Shown here: positions 37,476 through 49,200 of the stretch, one piece after another
Layout of the letters: each line of letters begins with the position of its first letter
Numbering within the stretch: the stretch's first letter is position 1
Assembly (NCBI GenBank): GCA_030686995.1
Contig: CM060709.1
Span: 15,405,360 to 15,469,359, forward strand
Length of the DNA stretch: 64,000 bases
Direction: 5' to 3'
From: Artemisia argyi
Lineage: Eukaryota > Streptophyta > Magnoliopsida > Asterales > Asteraceae
Program-made: the position numbers and the translations under genes
Notes under the pieces: model-generated
The model's input: the letters and a program-made list of their open reading frames with translations, nothing else
Told to the model about the DNA's origin: nothing
Database searches by the model: none

Positions 37476-38449
37476 ACGTAACATTTTTTTTTAATATTTC
37501 ATCTCTTATACTTGCATTTTACCAAAACCATTTATTTTTTTTCAAAATATTAATATATTTTTTCTTAGTGTTGATTCAAAAGGATTTCGGGTTACTCTCC
37601 TTGACCAAAACCTGTTAATTTTACCATGATTCTAAGGTCGAGGGGGAGTATGACAAGTTGTTCTTATCATTTCTTGGAGTTACGATACGTATATGATAAG
37701 TGTATATTATGGTTAGGTATTATGTTTAAATGTGAGTTAAGGTTAAGGGGCTGAAAGTGTCAACTAGTGAAACATGAATTCACCACAGTCAAAACCACAC
37801 TTTGACCCACCACATTAACTTTTTCCAAACTTCACATTTAATTTTTCACCAACCATATCAAACAACCACAAATCATCTAACTAATCCAAGAATCAATCAT
37901 CAAATCTGTAACAGGTAACATGTTTTGATCATAATTCTTAACAAAGGTTTTTAATTTTACAACAATCCAACGGTTAAATCAAACACAAATGATTAATTTG
38001 TTCTTGAAGTTATGCGTAAAATTAAACCCAGAATTATGTGTTGTTTTGATTGAATTTGGTGGTGGGATTTGTTCATATTATGTTGTTAATCATGTCTGTT
38101 AACTCCAATCACTCCCAGAATCGCCAATTGTGCTATTTGTAAATTAGGGTTCATACGTACGAATTGGGGATTATTGTGTTTGTGCATTAGATTACAATTA
38201 GTGATGGGGTTAGTGTTTGTGTATGTCTAGGATCATTCTTACATGGTTAATTGGATCTTTATCATGATTTGCTCTTGAATCTTAGGTTTATGGTTCGTAG
38301 ATCATATAGCAGATTCAATCGTAAGATTGAGTGGTTGATATTTGTTATAACTTGGTCCACTTGATCATTAGGTTATATGAATCATTAGCCCCATGCTCAA
38401 TCTTACCCAGAAACATGTTTGATTAAGGATTTGATTAAGTGCTCATGTG

Positions 38450-38975
38450 TGTTTACGCGTTAAGTAGTTATTGAGCATTTTTACGCGTTAAAATGCATGA
38501 AATAAGTGTGTTGGAATGATGTTTGATCAGTGGTAATGTTTGTGCACTTTCAGGAAATTAACAACTTGCATTTCAAAGGTGAATTTCTGGAATAAGACGT
38601 CTTTACGCGTTAAAAGTTCATCCTACGCGTAAGATTGAATCTTACGCGTAAGATTCGACACGTGGACAAATTGTGTCTTGGATAAGACACAGTTTACGCA
38701 TTAAATTGTTCTTACGCATAAGTTCTGATTTTACGCGTATGTCTAGAACTTACGCGTAAGTCATTACCTACGCATAAATTACAATTTACGCCTAAGGAAA
38801 TTCCTACGCGTAACTTCATTTTTTACGCGTAAGACCTATCTTACGCATAAAATTGATCTTACGCGTAAGTTTCACTTTACGCGTAAAGTTCTAACTTACG
38901 CGTAGATTTTGCACTTACGCCTTATTTCTTAACTTACGCGTAAATCAGGTTACGCGTAAATACAACAACTTACGC
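38450..38975 (+). repeat. Second TTACGCGTAA motif array, upstream of ORF3
   Basis: About twenty copies of TTACGCGTAA, TACGCATAA and ACGCGTTAA, in the same style and density as the leader array 10 kb upstream, ending about 270 bp before ORF3. The sequences between motifs do not match those of the first array, so this is not a simple segmental duplication. Confidence 0.9.
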
Positions 38976-39247
38976 GTAAACTTGTCAAAAATTCCAAATT
39001 TTTTCTAAGTGTTAGAAATTTCCAATGTGTAACTTGTTGTAAATGATAAACTTTGGTTGGAATTGAATTGTTTTATGTTTCTAACAAGTAAAATAACTCA
39101 AGTTTGTCACATAACATAAGTTTTAACACACACAAACCCCCACTGATCATCATCAAAACATGATAATCTATGTGAACACATGATTAATGATTGCTAATAC
39201 TAACATCATCAACAATTGCCATGTTTGTGTGTTTATGATCAATTCAG

Positions 39248-42200
39248 ATGGCAGAACACAATGACATCCCATACGGACCAGAACCTGAACCCATTCGTGC
39301 ATGGGAAGACACATTTCCTGAAAACTACTCCAGGAAGATTGGAAAGAACAACCTAAGAGTCAACTTCAACAAACTGACATGCAATGAGTCTTCTTGCCTT
39401 GTTGCTGTTGATGCTCTCATCTATCACCCGTGCAAAGTTCTTCTCACCAAATCTGCTGCAGTGGCATGCTTCTACATACATCAGTTTTGGCACACAATCC
39501 ACCTGGACCTCCTGGAAGAGTCCTTTACTTGTATGCTTCACATGAGACAAGTCACGGTCGACAAGGATCTTCTCCGTAGTGCTCTGGGACTTCCCGAACT
39601 TGAACCGAATGAAGAGTATGACCAAGTTCCCACTGAAGACGAATTGATAGTATGGCTGAAAGATATTGGTTATGATGAGTCTGAAGGGGTCATTACTAGT
39701 CACTCTAGGGTCAATATCAGATTCCTACCACAGCCTTGGAGAACTCTATACATCATAATTGCCAAGTCACTATCTGGCAGAGACACAGGCCATGAACACC
39801 CTAAGCTCCAACATCTCAGGCTGTTCTGGGCTATTGCTAATGTCAAGAAGGTTGATTATGCCAGCATTATCTGGGAAGACATTGTGTGGCACATACACCG
39901 CAAGACGACCAATATTCCATTCGTCCGTTTCACCAAACTTCTTATTGCAAGCTTCCTCCATGAATATGATGACATTCCTCAAAGATTGAATGATGAGTTC
40001 CAGCACACTTACAGGAATGAGGACACACTCAAGGTCATCAAAAGAATGGATACAAGTACAAGGAAACAGGGAAAGAAACTTCCAGATAGCCTCTTAACTG
40101 ACAAAGTCAAGGCTGGTAATAACTACAAGTACTACCTTCAAGCCATTGAAGCAGAGAAAGTTGGGTTCTTGGACGAAGCTGCTCTACCTTCATACATGCA
40201 AAAGAAAGGTAAGAAAGGTAGCAAATCTGGCAGCTCAGAAAGTTCTACCAAATCCAAACCCAAGAAAAAGCCATCATCCAAGATCAGAATTCCTACAAAG
40301 AAACCTACTGCTGAACCTGGGTGGTTTCCCTCATCTCCATCTTCTCCAAAGCCGTCTGACTCTGAACGTACTGAATCCGACGAAGGTCCTATTTACAGTG
40401 AAGCCTATGCCAATATCACCAAGAAAGTCAATCTTGATGATATTGACGATAAGGATTTGACGTTCGAAGATTGGGACAATATTATTGACGAATCTGCTGA
40501 ACATGTTAAATCAAAGATGAAGGAACCAGTTACAGCTGTACAAGAGCCTGAAGGACTTTCAGTCGAAGAAGAGAATGAACGGGCTCTCAACCTTGGTCTC
40601 CTCCACAGCCGAATCGATAAATTCAATGCTGATATGCCTCCACCTCCAGTCTTCTCTCAGACCACCGAAGCTGGCGGCTCAAGCAGCATTCCTGAGCCTA
40701 CCACAGGAATCACTTCAGACTTAGTTGTTTATGATACACCCTCAGTATCTCCCACTGACGTTGAGATGACTACAGCAATGGGAGAGGAAGGAGAAGATGA
40801 TCCTATGGATACCGATGCTCCAAGAATTATGTCTTTGGAAGAAATGGAGCTCAGAGAAAGGGCTCAGGAAGAGGAACTGAAAAGAAAACAAGAAGCTGAA
40901 GAGGCAAGATTAGAGGAGTTGGCTCAAGCCAAACTGGAAGAGACAATCCGTATGGAAGAAAGCCGGAAAGCTGAAGAGGCAGCTAAGCTAGCTGAAGAAC
41001 AGTTAAAGAAAGCAGAAGAAGCTAGGCTAGCTGAGGAACTCAGACTTAAAGCTGAGGCTGCCACTCTTGCAGAGGAACAAAGGAAAGCTGATGAAGCAGC
41101 CAAACTGGCTGAAGAAAAGTCTAAGAAGGAAGAAGAAGCCAGGCTGGCTGAAGAACAAAGGCTTAAAGCCGAAGCTGATAGACTGGCTGAAGAAAAACTT
41201 AAGAAAGAAGAAGAAGCCAGGGTTGCTGAAGAACTTAGTCAGAAAGCTGAAGCTGAAAAACTGGCAGAAGAACTAAGGGTGAAAGAAGCAGCTGCCAAAG
41301 ATAAGAAAGTTGTACAACCCGAACCACAGAAAGGAGATGTCAAAGACACAACCACCATTATTGAATCATCACAGTCATCACCTCCTGCATCTGAATCAAC
41401 ACATGGCAAATCAATCAAGAAACCGAGCTCCAAAGCCTCTGCTGCATCCAAACTACTCAAGTCTGCTTTCAAAAGAGTGCATGATAAGAAGAGAAGCAAA
41501 CTAGAAGATCAGGTTGCTAAACTTGCAACCCAGGTTGCTGAACTATCTAAGCTGAACACGAACGTCAACGAGCTACAAGATAAGGTTGACATTTTCCTAG
41601 CTAAAGACGTAACAGAGAACTTGGAAGCCGCATTAGCAGCTCAAGCACAAGAATACATGGCACAACACTTAGTGGCTGAGCTGAAAGTACTGCTGGCACC
41701 AATGAGAGACGAACTCACCAAGTTCGCTGAGCAAGCAGTTAAGAAAGTTATCCGATCAACAACCTTCACCCTTCGTGCCGACAAGTCTACTGCTCCTCTA
41801 CCGGGACTATCACTGGATGATTTGGAAGTTCAACTTGCGGACAAGCTGGCAAGCAAACTTAACTTAACTCCTGAAGAAGCCAAAGTCCTGGAAGCACTGA
41901 AAGATAAACTGACTAAAGAGACTTGCAGCACAGAGGCCGATAAGCTGAAACGTCAAAGAGATGATGAAGACAGGGATCCCAATTCTCAGGCAAAGAAACA
42001 GAAACAAGCCGAAGGATCCTCATCTCAGCACAAAACACCGGTAATTCCTCCTACCACAACAACTTCCTCACAACAACCGAAGGCATCCGGTTCTGCTCCC
42101 AAAGCACATGATCACTTTGAATACACCGGTGGTGACGACATTCCTATGCCCGATGAAGTTCCAGAACCATCTCCTAAGCAAAAGAAGAAAGTTAAGAAAG

Positions 42201-43606
42201 GAAAGCATCAGCAACCTCAACCGGATACCTCAACTAAAGGCACCAAACCAAAGAAACCCAAAACCGTCCTTAGCTGGCTAGACCAAGACAATAGTGCCGA
42301 ATACTCCTGGTTTGAGAAGATGATAAATTCGCAACCACCACTGGAAGACAATCATGAACCTCAAGATGGTCGTACAGTGGAATATGCTCAAATGATTCAG
42401 CAAAAGTTTAAGATGAAAAAGATGAATAAGAAAGAGCTGCGAAGAATCAAAAATGATGCTTTCAATCTTCTGAAAGATCGGTCTGCTAACTCAATCGAGC
42501 TTGAATATCATCTGGAAAATATTGCTCGCGCTATGTCAAGCAATATTGACTGGATCAACCCAGAATCATATGTCGACCCGGTCACAAAGAAATCCGCACC
42601 CTACATTACTGACTGGTCGAAACCACTACCAATGGTTGGGAGACCTGATGAACCTAAGATCCCATACAAGGCCTTCTACAACACAGACTTGGAATTTCTG
42701 ACACTTGGCAGCAAGATCGAGAAGAAATATGTTACCTCACTCGCCTTTCTCCCTGCAGCTCGATATCTCAACAAAGCCATCGAAGAAGAAGCTTCAGCAT
42801 TATTCGTCGACAAAATTGTTGAATATGACCGGGATGCACTTTATGGTATTCATCATTGGCCAACCAACCGGGCACAGTACTATCGAAGCAGCAGACTTAA
42901 TCAGACGATGGGTGATGTAGAAAGTGATCTGAAGATTGTCTCCATTCAATTCATCTCGACTGTCACGTTCTTTGGGTACCCCTTTCTCAGCAAAATCACA
43001 CTGAAAAGGCTTGATGAAAAGGAGTACGATATTTCCGAGTCTGACTTTCCACGACTACGTCTCAATGACATTGAAGACATGTACCTGCTCAAAGTTCAAG
43101 GAAAACTCTGTGGCTTGCCTAAAGAGATGCAGCTTGCCTTTATCCAAGCTCTTCTAATCTACATCAGGCAGATTGTCATAAGAGAAAGAGTTGAAGATCT
43201 TCAGTTAGGTGTGGAGAGTTACCAGAAGAAGCTCAATCTCACAAAACCAAACCTGTTTGACATCCCCGACCTTCAACATCTACCTCAATACTCCTTAATC
43301 AGACGACCATTTGGGTTCACCTACCGAAGTAGTAACGGTCGCAACTGCTTTATGGGATATGAAGAAATTCATAAGTTCTGTGATGAAACTCTTAAGTTCG
43401 TCAGAGATGGAATCAAAGGCAGAATCAATGATATTGAACTGGGTAAATCCAAAAGGTGGAACACCAATGAAACCCGGGATGCTCGCAGATTCATCTTCAG
43501 GATTGAGAACAGATTGAGGCGCAGGGATCAGTTTCGGAGATTGGAAAGCTATGTGGGAGGCAGATCAAAGTTTCCGGTGCTGACATTTCAGAGGCCTGAT
43601 TGGTAA
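39248..43606 (+). CDS. B ORF3, Sirevirus third ORF (1452 aa)
   Basis: Intact ORF with ATG at 39248. Residues 1-310 form a globular domain with FYIHQFWHTIH, a QPWRTLYIIIAKSLSG block and WEDIVWHIH; about 320-360 are basic (K/S/P-rich); about 535-690 are a highly charged coiled coil built of imperfect EEARLAEE..RLKAEA repeats; about 735-830 a further heptad region; about 1010-1452 a conserved C-terminal domain with ITDWSKPLPMVGRPDEP and VEDLQLGVESYQKKLNLTKP, ending near SYVGGRSKFPV. From memory this layout is common to third ORFs of Asteraceae Sireviruses. I see no signal peptide or membrane segment, so the label envelope-like is not supported. Function unknown. The product may need its own transcript. 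Confidence 0.9.
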   Translation: MAEHNDIPYGPEPEPIRAWEDTFPENYSRKIGKNNLRVNFNKLTCNESSCLVAVDALIYHPCKVLLTKSAAVACFYIHQFWHTIHLDLLEESFTCMLHMRQVTVDKDLLRSALGLPELEPNEEYDQVPTEDELIVWLKDIGYDESEGVITSHSRVNIRFLPQPWRTLYIIIAKSLSGRDTGHEHPKLQHLRLFWAIANVKKVDYASIIWEDIVWHIHRKTTNIPFVRFTKLLIASFLHEYDDIPQRLNDEFQHTYRNEDTLKVIKRMDTSTRKQGKKLPDSLLTDKVKAGNNYKYYLQAIEAEKVGFLDEAALPSYMQKKGKKGSKSGSSESSTKSKPKKKPSSKIRIPTKKPTAEPGWFPSSPSSPKPSDSERTESDEGPIYSEAYANITKKVNLDDIDDKDLTFEDWDNIIDESAEHVKSKMKEPVTAVQEPEGLSVEEENERALNLGLLHSRIDKFNADMPPPPVFSQTTEAGGSSSIPEPTTGITSDLVVYDTPSVSPTDVEMTTAMGEEGEDDPMDTDAPRIMSLEEMELRERAQEEELKRKQEAEEARLEELAQAKLEETIRMEESRKAEEAAKLAEEQLKKAEEARLAEELRLKAEAATLAEEQRKADEAAKLAEEKSKKEEEARLAEEQRLKAEADRLAEEKLKKEEEARVAEELSQKAEAEKLAEELRVKEAAAKDKKVVQPEPQKGDVKDTTTIIESSQSSPPASESTHGKSIKKPSSKASAASKLLKSAFKRVHDKKRSKLEDQVAKLATQVAELSKLNTNVNELQDKVDIFLAKDVTENLEAALAAQAQEYMAQHLVAELKVLLAPMRDELTKFAEQAVKKVIRSTTFTLRADKSTAPLPGLSLDDLEVQLADKLASKLNLTPEEAKVLEALKDKLTKETCSTEADKLKRQRDDEDRDPNSQAKKQKQAEGSSSQHKTPVIPPTTTTSSQQPKASGSAPKAHDHFEYTGGDDIPMPDEVPEPSPKQKKKVKKGKHQQPQPDTSTKGTKPKKPKTVLSWLDQDNSAEYSWFEKMINSQPPLEDNHEPQDGRTVEYAQMIQQKFKMKKMNKKELRRIKNDAFNLLKDRSANSIELEYHLENIARAMSSNIDWINPESYVDPVTKKSAPYITDWSKPLPMVGRPDEPKIPYKAFYNTDLEFLTLGSKIEKKYVTSLAFLPAARYLNKAIEEEASALFVDKIVEYDRDALYGIHHWPTNRAQYYRSSRLNQTMGDVESDLKIVSIQFISTVTFFGYPFLSKITLKRLDEKEYDISESDFPRLRLNDIEDMYLLKVQGKLCGLPKEMQLAFIQALLIYIRQIVIRERVEDLQLGVESYQKKLNLTKPNLFDIPDLQHLPQYSLIRRPFGFTYRSSNGRNCFMGYEEIHKFCDETLKFVRDGIKGRINDIELGKSKRWNTNETRDARRFIFRIENRLRRRDQFRRLESYVGGRSKFPVLTFQRPDW

Positions 43607-43848
43607 ATCATTGTAAGAATTTGATTTGATTTGTCATAATTCTACTTCATAATGGTTTGTGCACGCATATCAGTGTACAACCCGTACTTGTAAAGAAAGG
43701 ACCCTGAGGTACGCATCAGTGCCTCAATCCTATTATAAGGAGCGAAGGCTTCTTACTTTTGAGTAGAATGAATCAAACATTTATGATTTTTTCATAATTC
43801 TGCTCAAAAGGACAAGTATTTCACCTCAATAAGACCTAATCACTTGTT

Positions 43849-43857
43849 GAGGGGGAG
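43849..43857 (+). other. Internal polypurine tract of B after ORF3
   Basis: GAGGGGGAG in a TTGTTGAGGGGGAGCACTTG context; another at 43981-43991 (GAGGGGGAGAA). Both have counterparts at 47530 and 47657 in A. Confidence 0.65.
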
Positions 43858-45868
43858 CACTTGTCAAAACAAAATACTTTGCTCAAAATCAAAAAGTTCT
43901 TGGAGAATCTCCCCGTAAGACTCAAAAGGCATATTTTAATCTAAAAGATTATCAAAAACATCATCTTATATGCTATTTTTGAGGGGGAGAAAATGAAATA
44001 GTGATTAAAATATACGAAGTCAATGCTTAAAAGTTGTATCATGTGCGAGCTAGACTCAGTTTTAACCCAGGAATTGACGAGACAATAAATGTTAGTAATA
44101 TCGAAAAGACTTATCCTCGACGGGTAATAACATCAAGTTAGTTACTAGAGCTAGTTGTCACCTAAAAGCTGACAATGTATCTCTTTAACTAACCACGTAA
44201 GCGTGTCTCGAAAAGGATATGTCTTAGTAGAGATGTACCGTCTCGAGAAACTTTCTGTGGACTTGACCAGGCCGGGTAATAACTTCAAGCTAGTCTAACT
44301 AGTGATGTAAGCGTGTCTCGAATCGGTCGTGTTCACAGAAAGTGGATCAATTCAAAAGTGCTTGCTCCTCCCGCATGTGCAAATTTATTAAACACTTATG
44401 AGCACATGTGCAGGGGGAACCCTTCAAAAGTGTACGCAAAACTCTCAAAGTGTTAACCAAAATATTTGATTATCACAAATACTTTGAGAGATTTTCAATC
44501 AAAGGTTTCTTGGCTACTGTCGGAGTTATAAGGTGATTAAGATAGGAATAACCGTCCTATGATCCGCCAGAGCCGGAGGGATCTACCCAAGGACATCACC
44601 AATAGTTAGAATTAGAAGTCCTTAGGTATGATACGAAAAAAGGAGAAAAGAATGAAAGGGAAAGAAGGAGTTGAAGAATTAAAAAGAAAAGTAAAGTAAA
44701 GGGTGAAAAGAAATAGCCCTCCAGATGATTCAACCTTAGGGCAGACACCGGGTTCAATACGTATGCTACTGGTTGTTGCTAAGGCAATGCCGGTATTGAA
44801 GACAAAGTCGTCATGGACCCAGTGACGCAATGCACTAAACCTTCTTAACCACTCAAGTTCTCTTAAAAGAGCTTGTTTCATTCTCACGGGGAACCCGCAT
44901 AACCTATCGACCTATCTCTTAGAGACAGTTGATATTGAAGAAGGACATCCCCAGTCTCCGCATAGGAAACCTAGGTGTGCACTTATTGAGTCTAGAGCCT
45001 TGAGATACATCAAAGATCTCTTAGGAACACTTAGTACTTCTACGACTGGTGTTCTACATCAATGGGCATCAGTTGTAAACTATCGAGTCCTTCGCAGATC
45101 TAAGCAATCTGCCGAGAACGTTTATGAGAGGATTACTTATGTATTTCTCAATGATTGAACGGAAATCCTGCCAGGGTCATCATCAAACAGTCCTGACAGC
45201 AGGTCACTTCGGTAACCTCACAAGGGTTACGCTTAGTGTTTGCGGTGGTTACATCTCGGTCTACAGTCGTGGAGTGATCCCCAGCGACTCACCCAGTCAT
45301 TGAGCTACTTAGTAGGTCTAGTAAGCTCCTTCGGGAGTATCTGATATGGGAACGGCCAGGATAAGGATTAGAAGGAGTCTTCACAATATGCTGTTGACAA
45401 GCTCTAATTCCTTATCCGTAAGTACCGGTGATTTATTGCTAACTGTCTACTCGCAGGTACCTCACTTCCATGATGACGGATTCCACATGCTCATACATGC
45501 ATCTTAAAGTCATCAAAAGCTCCCTCAAAGATCAAAGCAACACAAAGTTCAAAGAAAGATTCTACGCCAAAAAGAAGAATCTACAAAGTATAAAGACCAA
45601 AGATCTTATGTGAAAGAAAGGGACTACGTGCATGTATAAGTCAGAATTCGAAGATGTATGAGCATGTTGGAATGGCGGACAACCACCACAGACGCAGGAG
45701 TGACAAACGGCAGATTACTTCATAACATTATCACTACAACATCATCAAAGAACAAAGACAAAGAGCAAAGTATATCCATCATTATTCTAATCATTTCTGA
45801 AGACGTCTAAAGCTATGAAAGTCAAAGATTAAGACGAAGACGTCAAGCAACCCTGATGACCGACCCTT

Positions 45869-45878
45869 AGGGGGAGAT
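45869..45878 (+). other. 3' polypurine tract of B
   Basis: AGGGGGAGAT directly before the 3' LTR, in the context GACCGACCCTTAGGGGGAG, which is also found before the A 3' LTR at 49497-49507. Confidence 0.9.
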
Positions 45879-46224
45879 TGTTGGAACCATAGTTTTACTA
45901 TTTTATCAAGTCTCGGTCATTACATTTTGTAATAGGTTGCTTAGTTTATTTTACTTATTTAGTATTTGTTACAAGGCTTAAGTGTTAAAGCCCCATGGGC
46001 CTTAAAGCCCACGTTTTTATGAAAGGAAGGAGGAAGGGAGTGTTGCCCTAGTCCTCCTCCTATAAATACCATGCTAATGTACTCATTATAATTGTTGGTT
46101 ATTAGATTACCTTAAGGAAACTCTTGCACTTTTATCTTTCTTATTATCTTATAATCAACCAAGTCTATTTCTCATCTCATTTCTCTTTATATCATACTTG
46201 TGTTTACTAAATGGTGACCTAACA
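45879..46224 (+). repeat. B 3' LTR (346 bp)
   Basis: Appears identical to 28120-28465 by eye over the full length, including the TATA box (46061). Confidence 0.97.
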
Positions 46225-46229
46225 GATAG
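46225..46229. other. Target-site duplication of B, right copy (GATAG)
   Basis: GATAG, same as 28115-28119; the A sequence resumes here. Confidence 0.93.
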
Positions 46230-49200
46230 GATGAGTTAATCTGTGATCTTGTGTGTTTATTAGAGAATTCTGAGCATTTTTTTTAGATTTAGAATGAGTT
46301 TCTTGATTCATCTGTATACTTGTTTGTGCCTGATGCATTTTCTCTGTGTGCAAGTACATGTCATCCCATTGAAAGTCAAAATTTCAACATTCGACAAAAT
46401 GTTTCTTATGGAACATATTTTGAGGTCAAAAGGGCAAAATGTGTTTAAAGGCTAAACTGGTAAAAGGATTCAAAATGGTGAGAAACAAATTTTTCCAAAC
46501 TCTACACTCTTGTTTTACACCGGTAAAGCAAGTGTGGAGACCAAAGCAAAGTCATTCAAAACCTTTCAAATTTTCACAATCTGGAATGCTTTGGCTTCAA
46601 TAAAAGAATGTCTCTGATCTGAACATCCCAAATACCGGATGTTTTCCATGCATCACAAAAACGAATCTTCAAAAAGAACCCATGCGGTTCAACTTTAGAT
46701 GGAAATCTTTTTTAGATTTTAAAACACAAAAGAGAGACTCCGGGTCTCAAACAACTTTTCAACAGTAAAAGAGTTTTGAATTTCAAGCATTCTTTGTTGT
46801 ATAATACTTGATTGTGTCTTCTAAAACCTTGAGCAGAATCATCTCATGAATTTTCAAAAAGTATTTTATAATACGATTCAAAATTCTGCTCAAGAAGACT
46901 TTCTCTCGAATAACATTCATTATTTGAGGGGGAGTATTTTGTTTAAGAAAACTAATTTTGTATTAAAACAATGACTTGTGCACTCATTTCAGTGTACAAC
47001 TCGGTTTTCAAAGAAAGGAAAGTGCCTTCCTAAACCATTTCTTAAAAACAAAACGTGCACTTATCCTTGAAAATAAGAAGTTCTCATGCAAAGCTTATCT
47101 AAAACTCTCTTAATCTTGAAGAAAATTTATTCAAAAATTTTCAAAAGGTTTTTCAAAACTTTTCAAAATTTTGCTCAAGATTTTTCAAATCTTTACTCCC
47201 CAATTCGATCCACAGTTTAAAAAATGTCAAAACACATGCTCGGTTTGAGGGGGAGTATTTTGAAATCAAAATGCTTTGTCAAAATCATGTTTATGGTTTG
47301 GGTAAAAGGTCAACGACCCGGTAAATATATCATGTTTATGGTTTGTGCACACATAATAGTGTACAACCCGCACTTGTATTGAAAGGACCCTGAGGTACGC
47401 TTCAGTGCCTCAATCCTTATATAAGGAGCGAAGGCTTCTTACTTTTGAGTAGAATTAATCAAACACTTTCTGATTTTCATAATTCTGCTCAAAAGACAAG
47501 TATTTCACCTCAATGAGTATTCACTTGTTGAGGGGGAGCACTTGAAAACTCATCGTTTTGGAAAAACAAAAGTTCTTGTTGATATCTCCCCATAAGACTC
47601 AAAAAACATATTTTAATCAAATGTTTGTCAAAAACAACATCTTATATGCTATTTTTGAGGGGGAGAAAAGGAAAGTGATTAAAATATGAAAGTTAAAAGT
47701 TGCTGAAAGGTCAAATCTCATGCGAGCTAGACTCAGATTCACCCAGGAATTGACGAAACATAAAAGTTAGTAAATTCGAAAAGACTTTTCCTCGACGGGT
47801 AATAACATCAAGTTAGTTACTAGAGCTAGTTGTCACCTAAAAGCTGACAATGGAACTCTTTAACTAGCCACGTAAGCGTGTCTCGAAAAGGATTTGTCTT
47901 AGTAGAAATGTACCGTTTCGAGAAACTTTCTGTGGACTTGACCAGGCCGGGTAATAACTTCAAGCTAGTCTGACTAGTGATGTAAGCGTGTCTCGAATCG
48001 GTCTCGTTCACTGAAAGTGGATCAATTCAAAAAGTGCTCGCTCCTCCCGCATGTGCAAATTTATTAAATACATATGAGCACATGTGAAGGGGGAGCCCTT
48101 CATAAGTAAACACAAAACTCTCAAATTGTTAAACAAAATGTTTGATAAACGCAAACACTTTGAGAGATTTTCAAAGGTTTCAATGGAAATTATAGGATAG
48201 TCATGGAGTTATAAGGTGACTAAAGTTAGGAAATAACCGTCCTATGATCCGCCTAAGCCGGAGGGATCTACCCAAGGACATCACCAATAGTTAGAACTAG
48301 AAGTCCTTAGGTATGATACGAAAAAAAAAGGAGTAAAGAATGAAAGGAGAAAGAAGGGGTTGAAGAATTAAAAATAAAAGTAATGAAAAGGGTGAAATGA
48401 AATAGCCCTCCATGTGATTCAACCTTAGGGCAGGCACCGGGTTCAACTCGTATGCTACTGGTTGTTGCTAAGGCGACGCCGGTATTGAAGATAAAGTCGT
48501 CATGGACCCAGTGACGCACTGCACTTAACCTTCTAGCCACTCAAGTTCTCTTAAAAGAGCTTGTTTCATTCTCACATGGAACCAGTGTAATCTATCGACT
48601 TATCTCTTAGAGATAGTTGATATTGAAGCAGGAGACCCCTCCCTAGTCTCCGTATAGGAAACCTAAGTGAGCACTTATCGAGTCTAGAGCCATGAGATAC
48701 ATCAAAGATCTCTTAGGAACACTTAGTATTTCTACAACTGGTGTTCTACATCAATGGGCACCAGCTGTAACTTATCGAGTCCTTCGCAGATCTTAGCAAT
48801 CTGCCGAGAACGTTTATGAGAGAATTACATATGTATTTCTCAATGATTGAACGGAAATTCCTGCCAGGGTCAACATCAAACAGCCCTGACAGCAGGTCAC
48901 TTCGGTAACCCCACAAGGGTTACGCTTAGTGTTAATGGTGGTTCTTTAGCGATCTACAGTTGTGGAGTGATCCCCAGCGACTCACCCAGTCATTGAGATA
49001 CCTAGTAGGTCTCGTAAGCTCCTTCGGGAGTATCTGATATGGGAACGGCCTGGATAAGGATTAGAAGGAGTCTTCACAATATGCTGTTGACAAGCTCTAA
49101 TTCCTTATCTGTAAGTACTGGTTGCTTATACATACATCTTGAAGTAAATGAATGCTCCCCCAAAGATCTTAGCACCACAAAGTTCAAAGAAAGATTCTAC

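Larger units (their letters stand above)
37311..39247 (+). other. B spacer between pol and ORF3
   Basis: Nearly 2 kb without an ORF. It contains an A-tract of about 45 bases (37352-37396), polypurine motifs at 37464 and 37639, AT-rich sequence, then the second TTACGCGTAA array (38450-38975) and a 270-bp stretch leading to the ORF3 ATG. The array just before an ORF suggests an internal promoter or translation-control region; this is an inference. Confidence 0.8.
43607..45878 (+). other. B 3' noncoding region
   Basis: 2.27 kb between ORF3 and the 3' LTR. It matches 47330-49507 of A closely, more so than the two gag regions match. It contains polypurine motifs at 43849 and 43981, and a doubled unit with GGGTAATAAC..TCAAG and GTAAGCGTGTCTCGAA (44196-44212 and 44306-44322) that A also has. 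An antisense frame at 44612-44887 has a counterpart in A. Probably cis-acting RNA or DNA signals; no coding content is credible on the plus strand. Confidence 0.8.
28120..46224 (+). mobile_element. B: structurally complete Sirevirus (Copia), 18.1 kb
   Basis: Two 346-bp LTRs that look identical by eye, a GATAG target duplication, primer site, gag, pol in Copia order (PR-INT-RT-RH), a 1452-residue third ORF, a long 3' region and a polypurine tract. Identical LTRs mean very recent insertion. The overall design, with a long gag, extra ORF after pol and several polypurine motifs, is that of Sireviruses. Possible defect: gag and pol are in different frames. B lies inside the spacer of A. Confidence 0.96.

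Noticed and set aside
39248..43606. Calling ORF3 a true envelope gene
   Set aside because: No signal peptide, membrane anchor or furin-like site visible.
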